In this document: positions 52,364 to 61,325 of the stretch, one piece after another
How the letters are laid out: every line of letters starts with the position of its first letter
How positions within the stretch are numbered: position 1 is the stretch's first letter
NCBI RefSeq assembly: GCF_026262505.1
Contig: NC_067204.1
Location: forward strand, 9,705,797 to 9,769,796
Direction of reading: 5' to 3'
Length of the DNA stretch: 64,000 bases
DNA from: Trichomonas vaginalis G3
Lineage: Eukaryota; Parabasalia; Trichomonadida; Trichomonadidae
Position numbers and translations under genes: made by a program
The notes under the pieces: model-generated
The model's database searches: none
Told to the model about the DNA's origin: nothing
The model's input: only the letters and a program-made list of their open reading frames with translations

Positions 52364-52491
52364 TTAATGGTGCACTTACGCCCCTATGACAGGGCCTTCA
52401 ATTCAGATGTTTAAGGTTAAATTTTAATGACGCTTCACGCCAGTTGTCAAAAATTTGAAACAAAGTCAGATGGGCGTAAGTGCAGCCTTAA
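52364..52491. mobile_element. MITE-like element, copy C (128 bp)
   Basis: Flanked by TTAA (52364-52367 and 52488-52491). The ends read TGCACTTACGCCCC and, reversed, TGCACTTACGCCC. The orientation is opposite to copies A and B. It has the same length as copy A and shares the internal GCTTCACGCCAGTTGTCAAA and TTCAATTCAGA segments. Non-coding. Confidence 0.82.
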
Positions 52492-53340
52492 AAAATGCTT
52501 ACATTCGACTCTTTGATGTAATATCCACAGAATATAATAATAATATTTGATAAAAAGATATATTATTTATATTTTTGATTTTTGAATTACGGAAAAAGTG
52601 AATTGATAACTTGATTTTTTTATATGGTTAATTTTTCAAATGATATTATGAAGATCTAAAATATTAAAAGTAAAAAATTGAATTACGGAAAAAGTGAGGT
52701 CAAAAATATATAAAATTTGATCATAAATAAAATCGTTTTAAATTACTTCTTCATTTAAATTATAACAATTATTTTTGGTTTTATATTTTTTTGGATCAAA
52801 TCCATTTTAATAGAATTTATATACTATTCATCTATTAGTAAACACTACCGTATATTACTTTTTAAGCTATCTTATTTTTTGAAATTTTATTCAAATCTTT
52901 GGTCGCAAGAAGAATTGCATGATAAATAAAAACATTTAATCAAAGTCAATTTTATTTTTCATATTCAAATGGACTGAGTGTTAACATTTAACATTTTTTG
53001 CTAATTGTCGTCAAAAATTAGGCGTAAAGCAAAAATTGATATTTCATATGGTTTTATGATAGATAAGCATTATATTCCCACTCATTATATTCGTAAATTT
53101 TGAGGTTTATCCTTCGCTTTTAAGATCATTGAATTTGATTTTTATAAAAAATAGTTATATATTAGAAAATAATATGAGTTTATGTGATATTATTTTTCAG
53201 AAGATTTTGTGTTCTTCTTCAAAATTTTATTTTTTTATTAAAAAGAATCTTTACAAAATATACATTTACTTTAATTAATATTTAAAAACGTGCTCTATCA
53301 AAAGTTCCAAAAATTCAATATTTTAGCTTTTCTGAGGTGT
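52492..53340. other. AT-rich intergenic region
   Basis: Very AT-rich. GAATTACGGAAAAAGTGA occurs twice (about 52585 and 52680). At 53338 TCACTTTTGATG resembles an Inr with a nine-codon ORF. No gene seen. Confidence 0.4.
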
Positions 53341-53354
53341 CACTTTTGATGAAT

Positions 53355-53475
53355 TTCTGTTTACAACATGAAAAATGATGAGAAAAGGGAAAAAAGGCAA
53401 ATGAGAGCAAGAGGAGGGGAAAAAAAGAAAAAGAAAAGAAAGGGAAGGGAAAAATAAAAGAAAGAAGGACATATA
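53355..53475. repeat. Purine-rich (GA) tract
   Basis: About 120 bases almost entirely G and A on the plus strand (runs such as GAGGGGAAAAAAAG and GGGAAGGGAAAAA). It lies directly before the GC-rich fold at 53499. It could form unusual DNA structure or nucleosome-free DNA. Confidence 0.7.
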
Positions 53476-53498
53476 AAAATTTAGATGCGCATTCTTAA

Positions 53499-53566
53499 TG
53501 CCGAGGCGGCTTGCCGCCGAGGCGCGACTTTTTTAGGCCTCTACGGTAACCCGGCAATGTTTTTTT
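53499..53566 (+). ncRNA. Candidate structured small RNA (GC-rich three-way fold)
   Basis: In very AT-rich surroundings, 58 bases fold neatly by eye: an outer stem TGCCG/CGGCA (53499-53503 with 53552-53556), a hairpin GGCGG-CTTG-CCGCC with the stable CUUG tetraloop (53505-53518), and a second hairpin GAGGC/GCCTC (519-523 with 537-541) whose loop holds ACTTTTTTAG. A T-run (53560-53566) follows, as expected for a Pol III terminator. The U-rich loop resembles an Sm site. I recognise no known RNA. The strand is assigned from the T-run. Confidence 0.45.
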
Positions 53567-53944
53567 AAATCTTGTACAGCCCTAGTCCAACCTCATATTT
53601 ATTAAGAATATGTTGCCAAGACAATTGATCACTGAATTAATATTTTGATAACGAATAATTTGGGGAGTCCTGTTATTATTTTTGAAGATTCGTCGATATG
53701 AGGTAATGTATAAGATAAGTGTGGAGTCTATATGTTTATATAGCTTAAATCCAAAGGGAAACAAGTGGGGAAAGTTGTTCGCAGGAAAAAAAAAGACGTT
53801 AAAAAATAGGGATCACTATTTCCAAAATTTTCATTAAAATAGTGTATGATAGTCCATAAACAACATGAAAGATAACAAATGAAGGGGACATTTTTAGGCT
53901 ATACGATGAAACGATAAAAGTGATAAATTTTGGCACTTTTTATA
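53567..53944. other. Intergenic, nothing recognised
   Basis: AT-rich spacer and promoter of the RNA-binding protein gene; GGCACTTTTTATAATG precedes its ATG and may be a weak initiator. Confidence 0.35.
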
Positions 53945-54976
53945 ATGAGTGAGGCTGCTAAGTTGCTTCTTGGGGGCACATTCCAACTCCATAACCCAAA
54001 TGCCCCTACGCAGCACAAGCCTATCGACAGATCTAATCAACCGCGCCAGAATCACAATGTACAGATGAACAATCCTCCGCCAATGCCAAAACCCCCGGCT
54101 AAAGAAGTCCGTCCCCGCCAGAAAACTCAAATAAACCCTCCGTTACATACTGTATTTTTCTACAACATGCCATTCAATACGCCAAAAGAAAAAATAAATG
54201 AATTTGTTTCTCAATTTGGAGAAATTGTAAATCTCTATCCACGTAGTGAGAAAGGACAAGCATTTGCTACATATTACGATATAAGAGACGCTGAAAAAGC
54301 CGTCGAAGCTGTTCAAGACAGAGAATTTATGGAACGCAAGGTCAGTTCAAACTTTGCTTTCCATCCTCCTACTATTGGCACTGTTGGGCAATGTCCAACA
54401 TCTGCCTCTATTTTTGTAAAACCTGTCAATCCTAGTGTAAATATCACTGATAAGGATTTAGATAGGGTTCTTTCTCCATTTGGAGAAATCAGATCGATTG
54501 AAGGTAAAGGATCAAATCAAGAACCAAATAATTTTCTTGTTAAATTTTATGATATTCGCCATGCGCAAGCAGCTGTTGCGCAATCTCGAGTTTTGAAAAC
54601 ACTGGATGGCCATGCTTTAGATATTACATTTTACTCTGAGCCAGAACCAAAACAACAATATCAACAGAATTCTATGCCTCCTAGAGGGTATCAGGATTAT
54701 AATCCTCCTCCGTCATACGGCGTTCCACAATACGGAGCGCCAATGCCACCACCACCTCAATACGGAGCTCCACAGTACGGTGCTCCTCCGCCAGGTTACG
54801 GCGTTCCTCAATATGGCGCTCCAATTCCTCCGCCACCACAGTACGGAGCACCGGCGCCATACGGACATCCTGTGCCACCACCGCCACAGTACAATCAGCC
54901 GTTTATGCCACCAAAACCCAATAATGTTTCACCGGACTTCTCAGCTTTGGCGAAGTTGGTCCAAAAACAAATATAG
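53945..54976 (+). CDS. Mei2-like RNA-binding protein with two RRMs and a Pro/Tyr/Gly-rich tail
   Basis: 343 residues from the ATG at 53945. RRM1 is at about 60-130 (TVFFYNMPFNTPKEKINEF, KGQAFATYYDIRDAEKAVEA) and RRM2 at about 150-230 (ASIFVKPVNPSVNITDKDL, FLVKFYDIRHAQAAVAQ). The FYDIRxAxxA signature of both is typical of Mei2-like proteins; a C-terminal Mei2 RRM3 is absent. The last 100 residues are repeats of PQYGAP/PPPPQYG, a low-complexity tail prone to phase separation or splicing-factor contacts. Likely nuclear or granule RNA regulation. Base composition is GC-richer in the tail because of Pro/Gly codons. Confidence 0.75.
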   Translation: MSEAAKLLLGGTFQLHNPNAPTQHKPIDRSNQPRQNHNVQMNNPPPMPKPPAKEVRPRQKTQINPPLHTVFFYNMPFNTPKEKINEFVSQFGEIVNLYPRSEKGQAFATYYDIRDAEKAVEAVQDREFMERKVSSNFAFHPPTIGTVGQCPTSASIFVKPVNPSVNITDKDLDRVLSPFGEIRSIEGKGSNQEPNNFLVKFYDIRHAQAAVAQSRVLKTLDGHALDITFYSEPEPKQQYQQNSMPPRGYQDYNPPPSYGVPQYGAPMPPPPQYGAPQYGAPPPGYGVPQYGAPIPPPPQYGAPAPYGHPVPPPPQYNQPFMPPKPNNVSPDFSALAKLVQKQI

Positions 54977-55758
54977 AGTTATAAATTTGAGTAGAGCAAA
55001 TTTCTTTTGTCATTGAATTACCCTGATTTTTTTTTAATTTTTCTAAATTATTTTAATTTTTTTTTATTTATATAATGTTGTAGTTTGTTTATGATTATAT
55101 GTATGTTTTGCTGGATGAAAAGATATATTAACTAGGTTATATATGACAATCTAGTTTATCAAAACGATATTGATTTTTATATTTAAAAAATATCAATAGA
55201 CACATAAATTAATGAGATAAATTCCTCTGAGATCCCGCAAATTTAATAATGAATTTCCATAATTTAGCTCATAAATATGAAGGTTAAACATTTTAGCAAC
55301 AAGATTCCAAATTCAATGAACTATGACTCCTGTTTCTACATGAGATATGTTTTGCACCTAGTAATGTTATATGATTCTTAATCAGATTTAATTGGATTGA
55401 TGAAATATGCATATATTTGAATGATGGTCAATTACAAATTCATATTTAATCATGTGAATAACAGTTCTGTCATGGCATCAAATATAAAGTCTTATAACTC
55501 AAATTAAAGCAATCGAAGGTGAATAAACGTTCTTTACTGAATTTATTGATTGTTCAATGAAGCTGTTAATATGAGCATTACCATGGCGAAACATTTTCAA
55601 TGCCTGTCAGGCAAATTTGATGAAGTTACAATAATTTGAGTCGAAAATAATCGATTTCCGATTTTTGATATAGAGCTGGAAAGGAGGTGCTTATCAAGCA
55701 TATTTTCTTTCTATTCAGATCCATCGTTTGGAGAAATCGATAAAAAATTTCTGTCAAA
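54977..55758. other. Intergenic, nothing recognised
   Basis: About 780 bases of AT-rich DNA between two plus-strand genes, ending in the TGTCAAAATG short-leader start of the dehydrogenase gene. Confidence 0.4.
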
Positions 55759-56754
55759 ATGACTGAAAGTGTAAGAGTCCTTATCTCTGGAGCTGCAGGT
55801 CAGATTGGTTACGTGATGTCCCATTGGATTGCAGATGGTATGCTCTTTGGCCAGCGTAAAATTATTCTTCATCTTTTCGAATCAACTTCCGCACAATCAA
55901 GATTAGATGCATTAGCGATGGAATTGCAAGACAGCAGTTTCCGGTATCTTGATGGAGTTGTTGCGACAACAAATCCAGAGGAAGGATTCAAAGACGTTGA
56001 TGTCGCATTTTTGTTATGTACTTGCTTTACGCGCCCAGGACAGAAGCGTCTAGATATTCTTGCTAACAATGCAAAAATATATAAACAGCAAGGCGAATAT
56101 CTGAATAAATATGCGAAACCAACATGTAAGGTTTTAGTAACAGGAAATCCTGCAAATACGAACGCATTAGTAACATTACTTAACGCACCAAATCTCAAAC
56201 CAGAAAACTTTACATCTCTTTCTTACCTTGATCACCTTCGAATTACGAATGCTGTTGCGATAAAACTTAACATCGAAAGTTCTAAGATTCGGAATGTTAT
56301 TGTTTGGGGCAATCATTCAGACACTCTATTTCCTGACATTTCGCAGGCATATTTCGAGAAAGATGGCGAAAAAAATTTTGTTTCTTCACTTCTTGAGGAA
56401 AAATACATTCACGAAGAACTTCCAGACTACATATCCAAAAGAGGATGGCAGATTCTCAATTACAGAGGACTTTCTTCAGCATCATCTCCTTGTTTAGCTG
56501 CAATTCTTACAATGAAGGCATTTCTCTTCGGAACAGAACCAGACCAAATCATTTCAATGGGTGCGATTGTTCCTCAATCGTCTCCTTATGGACTCCAACC
56601 AGGTCTCCTTTGTTCCCTCCCTTGTACAGTTGACAAAGACGGAAAAGTTCACATTGTCGAAGACTTACAGCTTAACGACTGGGTTAATTCTAAGCTCAAA
56701 GCAACAGAAGAAGAACTTATCCAAGAAAAAGAATACGCAATGTCAATTATTTGA
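55759..56754 (+). CDS. Malate/lactate dehydrogenase family protein with Thr91
   Basis: 331 residues, normal length for cytosolic-type MDH. The NAD-binding GAAGQIGY (11-18), MELQD, GNPANTNAL, SYLDHLRI and WGNHSDT motifs are present. Of the catalytic set, Arg97 (GQKR), the Asp and Arg of LDHLR and the His of WGNHS are kept. Position 91, Arg in MDH and Leu in the T. vaginalis LDH that arose from MDH, is Thr here (CFTRPGQKR). The second-position Asn of LDHNRA is Leu. So substrate choice is uncertain: neither standard MDH nor the known LDH. No presequence, so cytosolic. It oxidises or reduces a 2-keto/2-hydroxy acid with NAD(H). Confidence 0.88.
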   Translation: MTESVRVLISGAAGQIGYVMSHWIADGMLFGQRKIILHLFESTSAQSRLDALAMELQDSSFRYLDGVVATTNPEEGFKDVDVAFLLCTCFTRPGQKRLDILANNAKIYKQQGEYLNKYAKPTCKVLVTGNPANTNALVTLLNAPNLKPENFTSLSYLDHLRITNAVAIKLNIESSKIRNVIVWGNHSDTLFPDISQAYFEKDGEKNFVSSLLEEKYIHEELPDYISKRGWQILNYRGLSSASSPCLAAILTMKAFLFGTEPDQIISMGAIVPQSSPYGLQPGLLCSLPCTVDKDGKVHIVEDLQLNDWVNSKLKATEEELIQEKEYAMSII

Positions 56755-57393
56755 AATTTTTTATTTACCTTTAATTTTTTCTTATCTTCAGATAAGAATT
56801 CACCAAAATGGATCTTTGATTAAACGGACTTATAGTTAATATTTTAAGAATTCAATTTAAATAGTAAATTTTTTCTTCTATTTGAGGTAATTCAGTATGT
56901 AATCAGGGGTAGTTTCAATATATAGCTTAATTGTAGTTGAATTATATATGAATTTTACAATGAATCCCATAATAGAAAATAAAAATCAAAAATTATTAAC
57001 CAATATTAAGCAAAGATAGTACATATCGAATTTTTAGACAAAATAAAAAGACCTTACCGATAATATATCCTCTAATTCTTTGATTATATTTTCCAAAATT
57101 ATTTTGAAAATCAAAAATTGAAGAAAAAATTCGGGAATATGAAATTCATTTTCATGATTTTGAAAAAAATTTGGAGAATTTCAAGAACTTAAAAACATAA
57201 ATTATACGCTTTTACAACAAAAATATTGTGCCAGCTCATGTAAATTTGAAATAAAAATATTTTGATCTAAAAACTTCTAAGAACATTAAATTCTTCAGTT
57301 GTCACTCATGAAACAAACGATTTTCAGTTAGTCAATAAGAATAATTTAATAAACAAAATCCGTAATCTTACGAATTATATAATAAAAGTACAG
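56755..57393. other. Convergent intergenic region
   Basis: Between the 3' ends of the dehydrogenase and BAR/SH3 genes. AT-rich, no feature seen. Confidence 0.4.
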
Positions 57394-58680
57394 TTAATTA
57401 ACACGTTCTAGATTCTGAAGAGGTATTTCTCCCTTCTTATTGGTTGGTAATGTACAGAAAGCCATGTAATCTTTAATTTCTGAGACTGCGACAATTGTAT
57501 TCTCTTCTACTGGGTAATCACCCATCTTGTACTTCTTTATCACCTTCCATATCGATCTGCCATGCATTGGTTGGTTGGCCAAGTACTCAAATGGCAATTC
57601 CGCACAAGCACCAGTGCTATTAACAGTAACTATGTAGAAATCCTTTTCTGTGTAATTTACTGTAACAGATTCACCTTTCTTTATCGTAATATCTCCTTCA
57701 AAATCTTTGATTAAAGTATCTTCATATGTTCCGAGTTCATCTGAGAAGAATTCATGGGTAGGAATGAATTCGCTGATATCAACTGGAATTTTTGGTGCCT
57801 CGTATTCCACGAATTTCATGAACTTGTCGGTGGAATCTGCAACGCTTGTATCTAAATGAGGAATATCCAATTGATAATCGAATTTTCCGATCAGTTCACG
57901 TAATCCAGATGCAAATTCCTTAGCTTCAGATGATATCTGTAAGAAAACTCTGGCAAAATCACTAATAAGGTTCGTGAGTTTCTTCTGGCGAGCTATTTCC
58001 GCTTCCTCCCATATAACCAAAGATGTGTCTGCTTCTTCATTAAACTGCCAACGTTCTGAGTTGTATTTTTCGAGACAATCATCCAATTGTTTATGTAACT
58101 GCGTAACGGTTTCAACCATGTTCTCATAGGCTTCTACATTGGCCTCGGACTTATCTACCTTCTGAGCATCATATAATTCTTCTAGCTTTTGGCAGTTTTT
58201 GTAAAATGTATCTAACTTTTCTGAATATGTTTTCTGATGTTGTTTAAGCGTTTCGAGAGACTTTCCGTATGTTGATTTTATATTATTAACGTTTTTCTCG
58301 TATTGATTTTTTATTTCGGCGATTTTTGGGATGAAAAATTCTTCAGTTCCTTTTGTAAACATTGAAAGATAACCAGAATCCATTATAGCAGCAAATATCT
58401 GATCAAGAAGTTCATTCAATTTGGTTCCTGGAACTATTTCCATATAACTACTCCTGGTTTTCTTAAAAATGCTTTTCTTTTCTATATTTTTCTTTATAGG
58501 CTTAGGAGCATTAATTGTCTGCTTTTGCATTTCAGCTTGGAGCTGTTGATACGACTTATTAAATTGGTCAAGGGTATTTAAAATTGTATCCATGATTTCA
58601 ATATTCGTAGAAACAGCTACATTAATGTCAGCAAACGCTGCTTCGTAGTCAAGCGGCGTATGCCCTTTTTTCACTGTCAT
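57394..58680 (-). CDS. F-BAR-like coiled protein with two C-terminal SH3-like domains
   Basis: 428 residues from the ATG at 58680. Residues about 1-290 are helical with BAR/F-BAR features (long helices: IAEIKNQYEKNVNNIKSTYG, ETLKQHQKTYSEKLDTFYKN, LHKQLDDCLEKYNSERWQF). After a linker come two beta-rich segments of SH3 size, about 325-370 (FEGDITIKKGESVTVNYTEK) and 380-428 (KMGDYPVEENTIVAVSEIKD, ending GEIPLQNLERV). Such proteins bend membranes and recruit actin regulators during endocytosis. The aromatic ligand pocket residues of SH3 are only partly recognisable. A good Inr stands before the ATG. Confidence 0.65.
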   Translation of the reverse strand: MTVKKGHTPLDYEAAFADINVAVSTNIEIMDTILNTLDQFNKSYQQLQAEMQKQTINAPKPIKKNIEKKSIFKKTRSSYMEIVPGTKLNELLDQIFAAIMDSGYLSMFTKGTEEFFIPKIAEIKNQYEKNVNNIKSTYGKSLETLKQHQKTYSEKLDTFYKNCQKLEELYDAQKVDKSEANVEAYENMVETVTQLHKQLDDCLEKYNSERWQFNEEADTSLVIWEEAEIARQKKLTNLISDFARVFLQISSEAKEFASGLRELIGKFDYQLDIPHLDTSVADSTDKFMKFVEYEAPKIPVDISEFIPTHEFFSDELGTYEDTLIKDFEGDITIKKGESVTVNYTEKDFYIVTVNSTGACAELPFEYLANQPMHGRSIWKVIKKYKMGDYPVEENTIVAVSEIKDYMAFCTLPTNKKGEIPLQNLERVN

Positions 58681-58686
58681 AAAACT

Positions 58687-58697
58687 AAAAAAAGTGA
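58687..58697 (-). promoter_or_regulatory. Initiator for the BAR/SH3-like gene
   Basis: The minus strand reads GAGTCACTTTTTTTAGTTTTATG; TCACTTTTT lies about 14 bases before the ATG. Confidence 0.6.
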
Positions 58698-58791
58698 CTC
58701 GTGTAAAAATTGATATCAATTATTTGATACTATGATATCATGCATAGATCATTGCCGGACTTTCTGTTGTTTCAGAATTTAAAAAAATATA

Positions 58792-58972
58792 TCAGTAAAT
58801 TTTTGTAAACCAAAGATCTTTTTTCTTCTGACCTTCATCAATACCATTTCCATAAATTTTGTTATTTAAAGCAATATATGGAAGATCTCTGACGAGCTTC
58901 ATCTCGAACTTGGGATCGTGATGGTCAACTTATGAGGAAAATCAGGAAGACAAATTTCATATAACCTATCAT
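58792..58972 (-). pseudogene. Possible decayed small secreted-protein gene
   Basis: From the ATG at 58972 the minus strand encodes a signal-like MIGYMKFVFLIFLIS and then a stop. One base later, in a shifted frame, about 46 codons stay open (DHHDPKFEMKLVRDLPYIA, NKIYGNGIDEGQKKKDLWF) with gene-like composition. No family recognised; it may be a fragment of a larger decayed gene. Confidence 0.3.
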
Positions 58973-59395
58973 GGTTGTTTATATCAACTTTCTTTTAAGA
59001 TAACCTATAGCAAAGCAAATAACTTAGTAGTTCAATTTGTTTAAGCTCAACGATCTAATATTTTTTAAATACCTTAATTTTTACAAGTTATAGAACTCCA
59101 AACCACATTAACTTCGAATTTTATTAGCTCTAATCTTGGATCGGAACGAATCTTGTCTAAATTCTTTCTGGAATATTGTAATCAATGGCAAATATAAGAA
59201 CATTCATAATACACATACATATATTCTTCTAAGTAACAACAGAAAGTAGCATTATTTGATGATTTGTGCTTTTTGGCTAAATTTTACTTTCGATTTCTGC
59301 AAAAATTGAAAATCAGCTAGATATCGTTTGAATTTGAAGTCTCAAAATCTTGTTTAGTAAGATAGAAGATGAACATGTAATGAGGAAGTCACTTT
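58973..59395. other. Divergent intergenic region
   Basis: AT-rich. A 36-codon minus-strand open stretch near 59085-59190 could be another piece of a decayed gene, but this is not supported by any motif. Confidence 0.3.
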
Positions 59396-59396
59396 G

Positions 59397-59421
59397 TCAC
59401 TTTTCTTTGTTGATGCGTTGA
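59397..59421 (+). promoter_or_regulatory. Initiator plus two-codon upstream ORF
   Basis: TCACTTTTC at 59397-59405 is the likely start site (a similar GTCACTTT lies 8 bases before). The leader then contains ATGCGTTGA (59413-59421), a Met-Arg-stop uORF that ends five bases before the main ATG. Confidence 0.5.
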
Positions 59422-59425
59422 ATAG

Positions 59426-60742
59426 ATGGAAATGAATTTCGATCCAAATGGTTCAGACTGCAAAAAGAATTCCATAAAAGCATCAAATAAGTCAACATCT
59501 ATTACAGATTTCATTTATAGTTGCCAAATCCTTACGAATAATCTCGAAAACATCGATGTTTCAACAATCTGCACACAATTAAGCAATCTCTATTCTTTTA
59601 TCCAGTCGCAATCAAATAGTATTGAAGAAATTGCACCAATACTTCTTAATGAGAAACTTTTGGATCATATTTTTTCATTTACCTTTCATGAAGACACAAT
59701 AGTATCAACGACATCATCAAACATCATATCCAAGCTTATTACAGATAATGCCTTGATCAAAACTAAAGTATTTGATTTGATTATGAAGAATCTTCAAAAT
59801 ACAGATTCATTAAAGAACGAATCGTTTTATGATATCATTCTTACCATATCCACACAACAAATTCTTGATCAAAATGAAATCAATTTAATATCCCCAATAA
59901 TCTTTTCATTCTTCAAGGATAACCAGGCAGAATACGTCCTAGAGCTTGTCAATAACTTCGTTACTACTTACAGCTATCCTTTTGAAGTTATTTTCGAGAT
60001 ATATCAAATTTTATTTTCCCAAGAAAGCTACATGTTTTCATCATATCCAGTATCATATGTCCTTCTTGCCAATTGCATAAATCAGTTTCCTGATCAGTTT
60101 TTAGACATTTTGAAAGAAGAAAAATTTTATATTCTTTTAAATCAGCAACACACATCAAATCCGCTTGTTACTCAATCAAGGTTGTACTTTATACAAACGA
60201 TGCTATCTAACCATGACATTATTCCCATTATTTTCGAGAATTTAAACTGGGTTGAATTATTTTCATCAGAACCAAACTCAGAATCGATGCCAATCATCGA
60301 AACAATCACCAAACAACTTATTGATAATGATAGCAACACTATTTTCTCTTTAATTGACTCAGGATTAATACATTTCGTTATTTACGGGATTTCTAGCGAT
60401 AAAAACCTCGCAACAAGAATTTCCTCAGCGAAATGTTTACTTTTCCTTCTTAAAGAAATAGGAAATGAAGCTGTTTCAGCTGCAATGAGAATTGGATTCG
60501 TAGAAGCCATTGTTCAGATACTTTCTTACAACCCATTCATAGAAGGATTGAGATTACTCAATATTGCAATATCATATTCATTGTCTTCGCGAAAAATTGA
60601 TGCAAAAAGAATAATTAAAATTATTTTGAACGAAGACTTAGTAAATACTATGGATGATTATGATCTTGATGAAGAAATGAGACATATTTGGGATACGATA
60701 CTATCTGATATTGATAAAATCAATGATATGAAATCAAAATAA
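59426..60742 (+). CDS. Armadillo-type helical repeat protein
   Basis: 438 residues; a second ATG two codons in is equally possible. After a polar N-terminus (1-25) the protein is all helical repeats: FIYSCQILTNNLENIDVSTI, NSIEEIAPILLNEKLLDHIF, SSNIISKLITDNALIKTKVF, DSGLIHFVIYGISSDKNLAT, ISSAKCLLFLLKEIGNEAVS. The fold is armadillo/HEAT-like and the gene looks paralogous to that at 27.4 kb. No targeting signal. It is a soluble scaffold of a trichomonad-enriched family; its function cannot be read from sequence. The two-codon uORF may damp translation. Confidence 0.7.
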   Translation: MEMNFDPNGSDCKKNSIKASNKSTSITDFIYSCQILTNNLENIDVSTICTQLSNLYSFIQSQSNSIEEIAPILLNEKLLDHIFSFTFHEDTIVSTTSSNIISKLITDNALIKTKVFDLIMKNLQNTDSLKNESFYDIILTISTQQILDQNEINLISPIIFSFFKDNQAEYVLELVNNFVTTYSYPFEVIFEIYQILFSQESYMFSSYPVSYVLLANCINQFPDQFLDILKEEKFYILLNQQHTSNPLVTQSRLYFIQTMLSNHDIIPIIFENLNWVELFSSEPNSESMPIIETITKQLIDNDSNTIFSLIDSGLIHFVIYGISSDKNLATRISSAKCLLFLLKEIGNEAVSAAMRIGFVEAIVQILSYNPFIEGLRLLNIAISYSLSSRKIDAKRIIKIILNEDLVNTMDDYDLDEEMRHIWDTILSDIDKINDMKSK

Positions 60743-61019
60743 TAAAAAATTGACTTTTTTTCCATTTTAAATACAGATAATCTTTTTAAGACATTATGTA
60801 CATTAAAGATAATACTATTGAAAAGGTGATATTCCCCAATAATTTCTAAAATATTTAAAAATACAGACAAATAAGAGCCGAATAAGAAATTCAAGGCTAA
60901 ATATTAATGATATAAAGGCAAACATTTTTTATCAGATAGATGTCTTATTAATAGGTCAAAAAGCATGAAGTTATAAAGTTGTTTGATTATTTCATAAGTG
61001 GCGGAACAAGAATATTAAT
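60743..61019. other. Upstream region of the SRP RNA gene
   Basis: AT-rich. TGGCGGAACAAG (60999-61010) is close to a Pol III A-box consensus and lies just before the RNA start. Confidence 0.4.
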
Positions 61020-61322
61020 GTGTGGGACCAAATGGGTGGGTTGGTGTGACTCCAGCCTGTAAAGCGTACGCTACCCTTAAAAAATAGGCAGTCGCGTAGA
61101 TCAAGGTAAACTGCGGTTGTCATGTGTTGAGTGCCCTCCTACCAGGTACTGCTGCGGGGTCGTGGGTCCGACGAAGGTTGGAATTTCGATCTTGATAATG
61201 CAATCTGCACTGCGTGAGGCCGGTAAACGGAACAGCGAAAAGGATTCCAGCGGTATGGTGCGTAGATTCTGGGCGCGAGCATGCGCTTCAGCCTCTGACT
61301 TGGTTCAAACGGTCCACTATTT
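61020..61322 (+). ncRNA. SRP RNA (7SL)
   Basis: About 300 bases, far more GC-rich than the surroundings. The S-domain helix 8 tip GGCCGGTAAACGGAACAGCG (61218-61237) matches the SRP54-binding motif of eukaryotic 7SL (GGTCGGAAACGGAGCAGGTC) and is followed by AAAA as in human. At the 5' end, an Alu domain is visible: helix 3 ACCAA/TTGGT (61027-31 with 61041-45) with a GGGTGGG loop that can pair with CTACCC (61071-61076), and the TGTAA U-turn (61058-61062). Helix 5 closes through GATCAAG/CTTGGTT (61099-61105 with 61299-61305). T6 (61320-61325) is a Pol III terminator. Ends are estimated to within about 10 bases. The loop GTAAA differs from the usual GNRA. It directs secretory proteins to the ER. 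Confidence 0.85.
61302..61310 (+). promoter_or_regulatory. B-box-like element in the SRP RNA gene
   Basis: GGTTCAAAC resembles the Pol III B box. It lies close to the 3' end, unlike the internal position in tRNA genes, so its role is uncertain. Confidence 0.35.
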
Positions 61323-61325
61323 TTT
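61318..61325 (+). terminator. Pol III T-run terminator of SRP RNA
   Basis: TATTTTTT directly after the closing helix of the RNA. Confidence 0.6.

Noticed and set aside
53499-53566. tRNA or U5 snRNA for the GC-rich fold
   Set aside because: No T-arm GGTTCRA motif, no CCA-type acceptor stem, and no U5 loop GCCTTTTAC.
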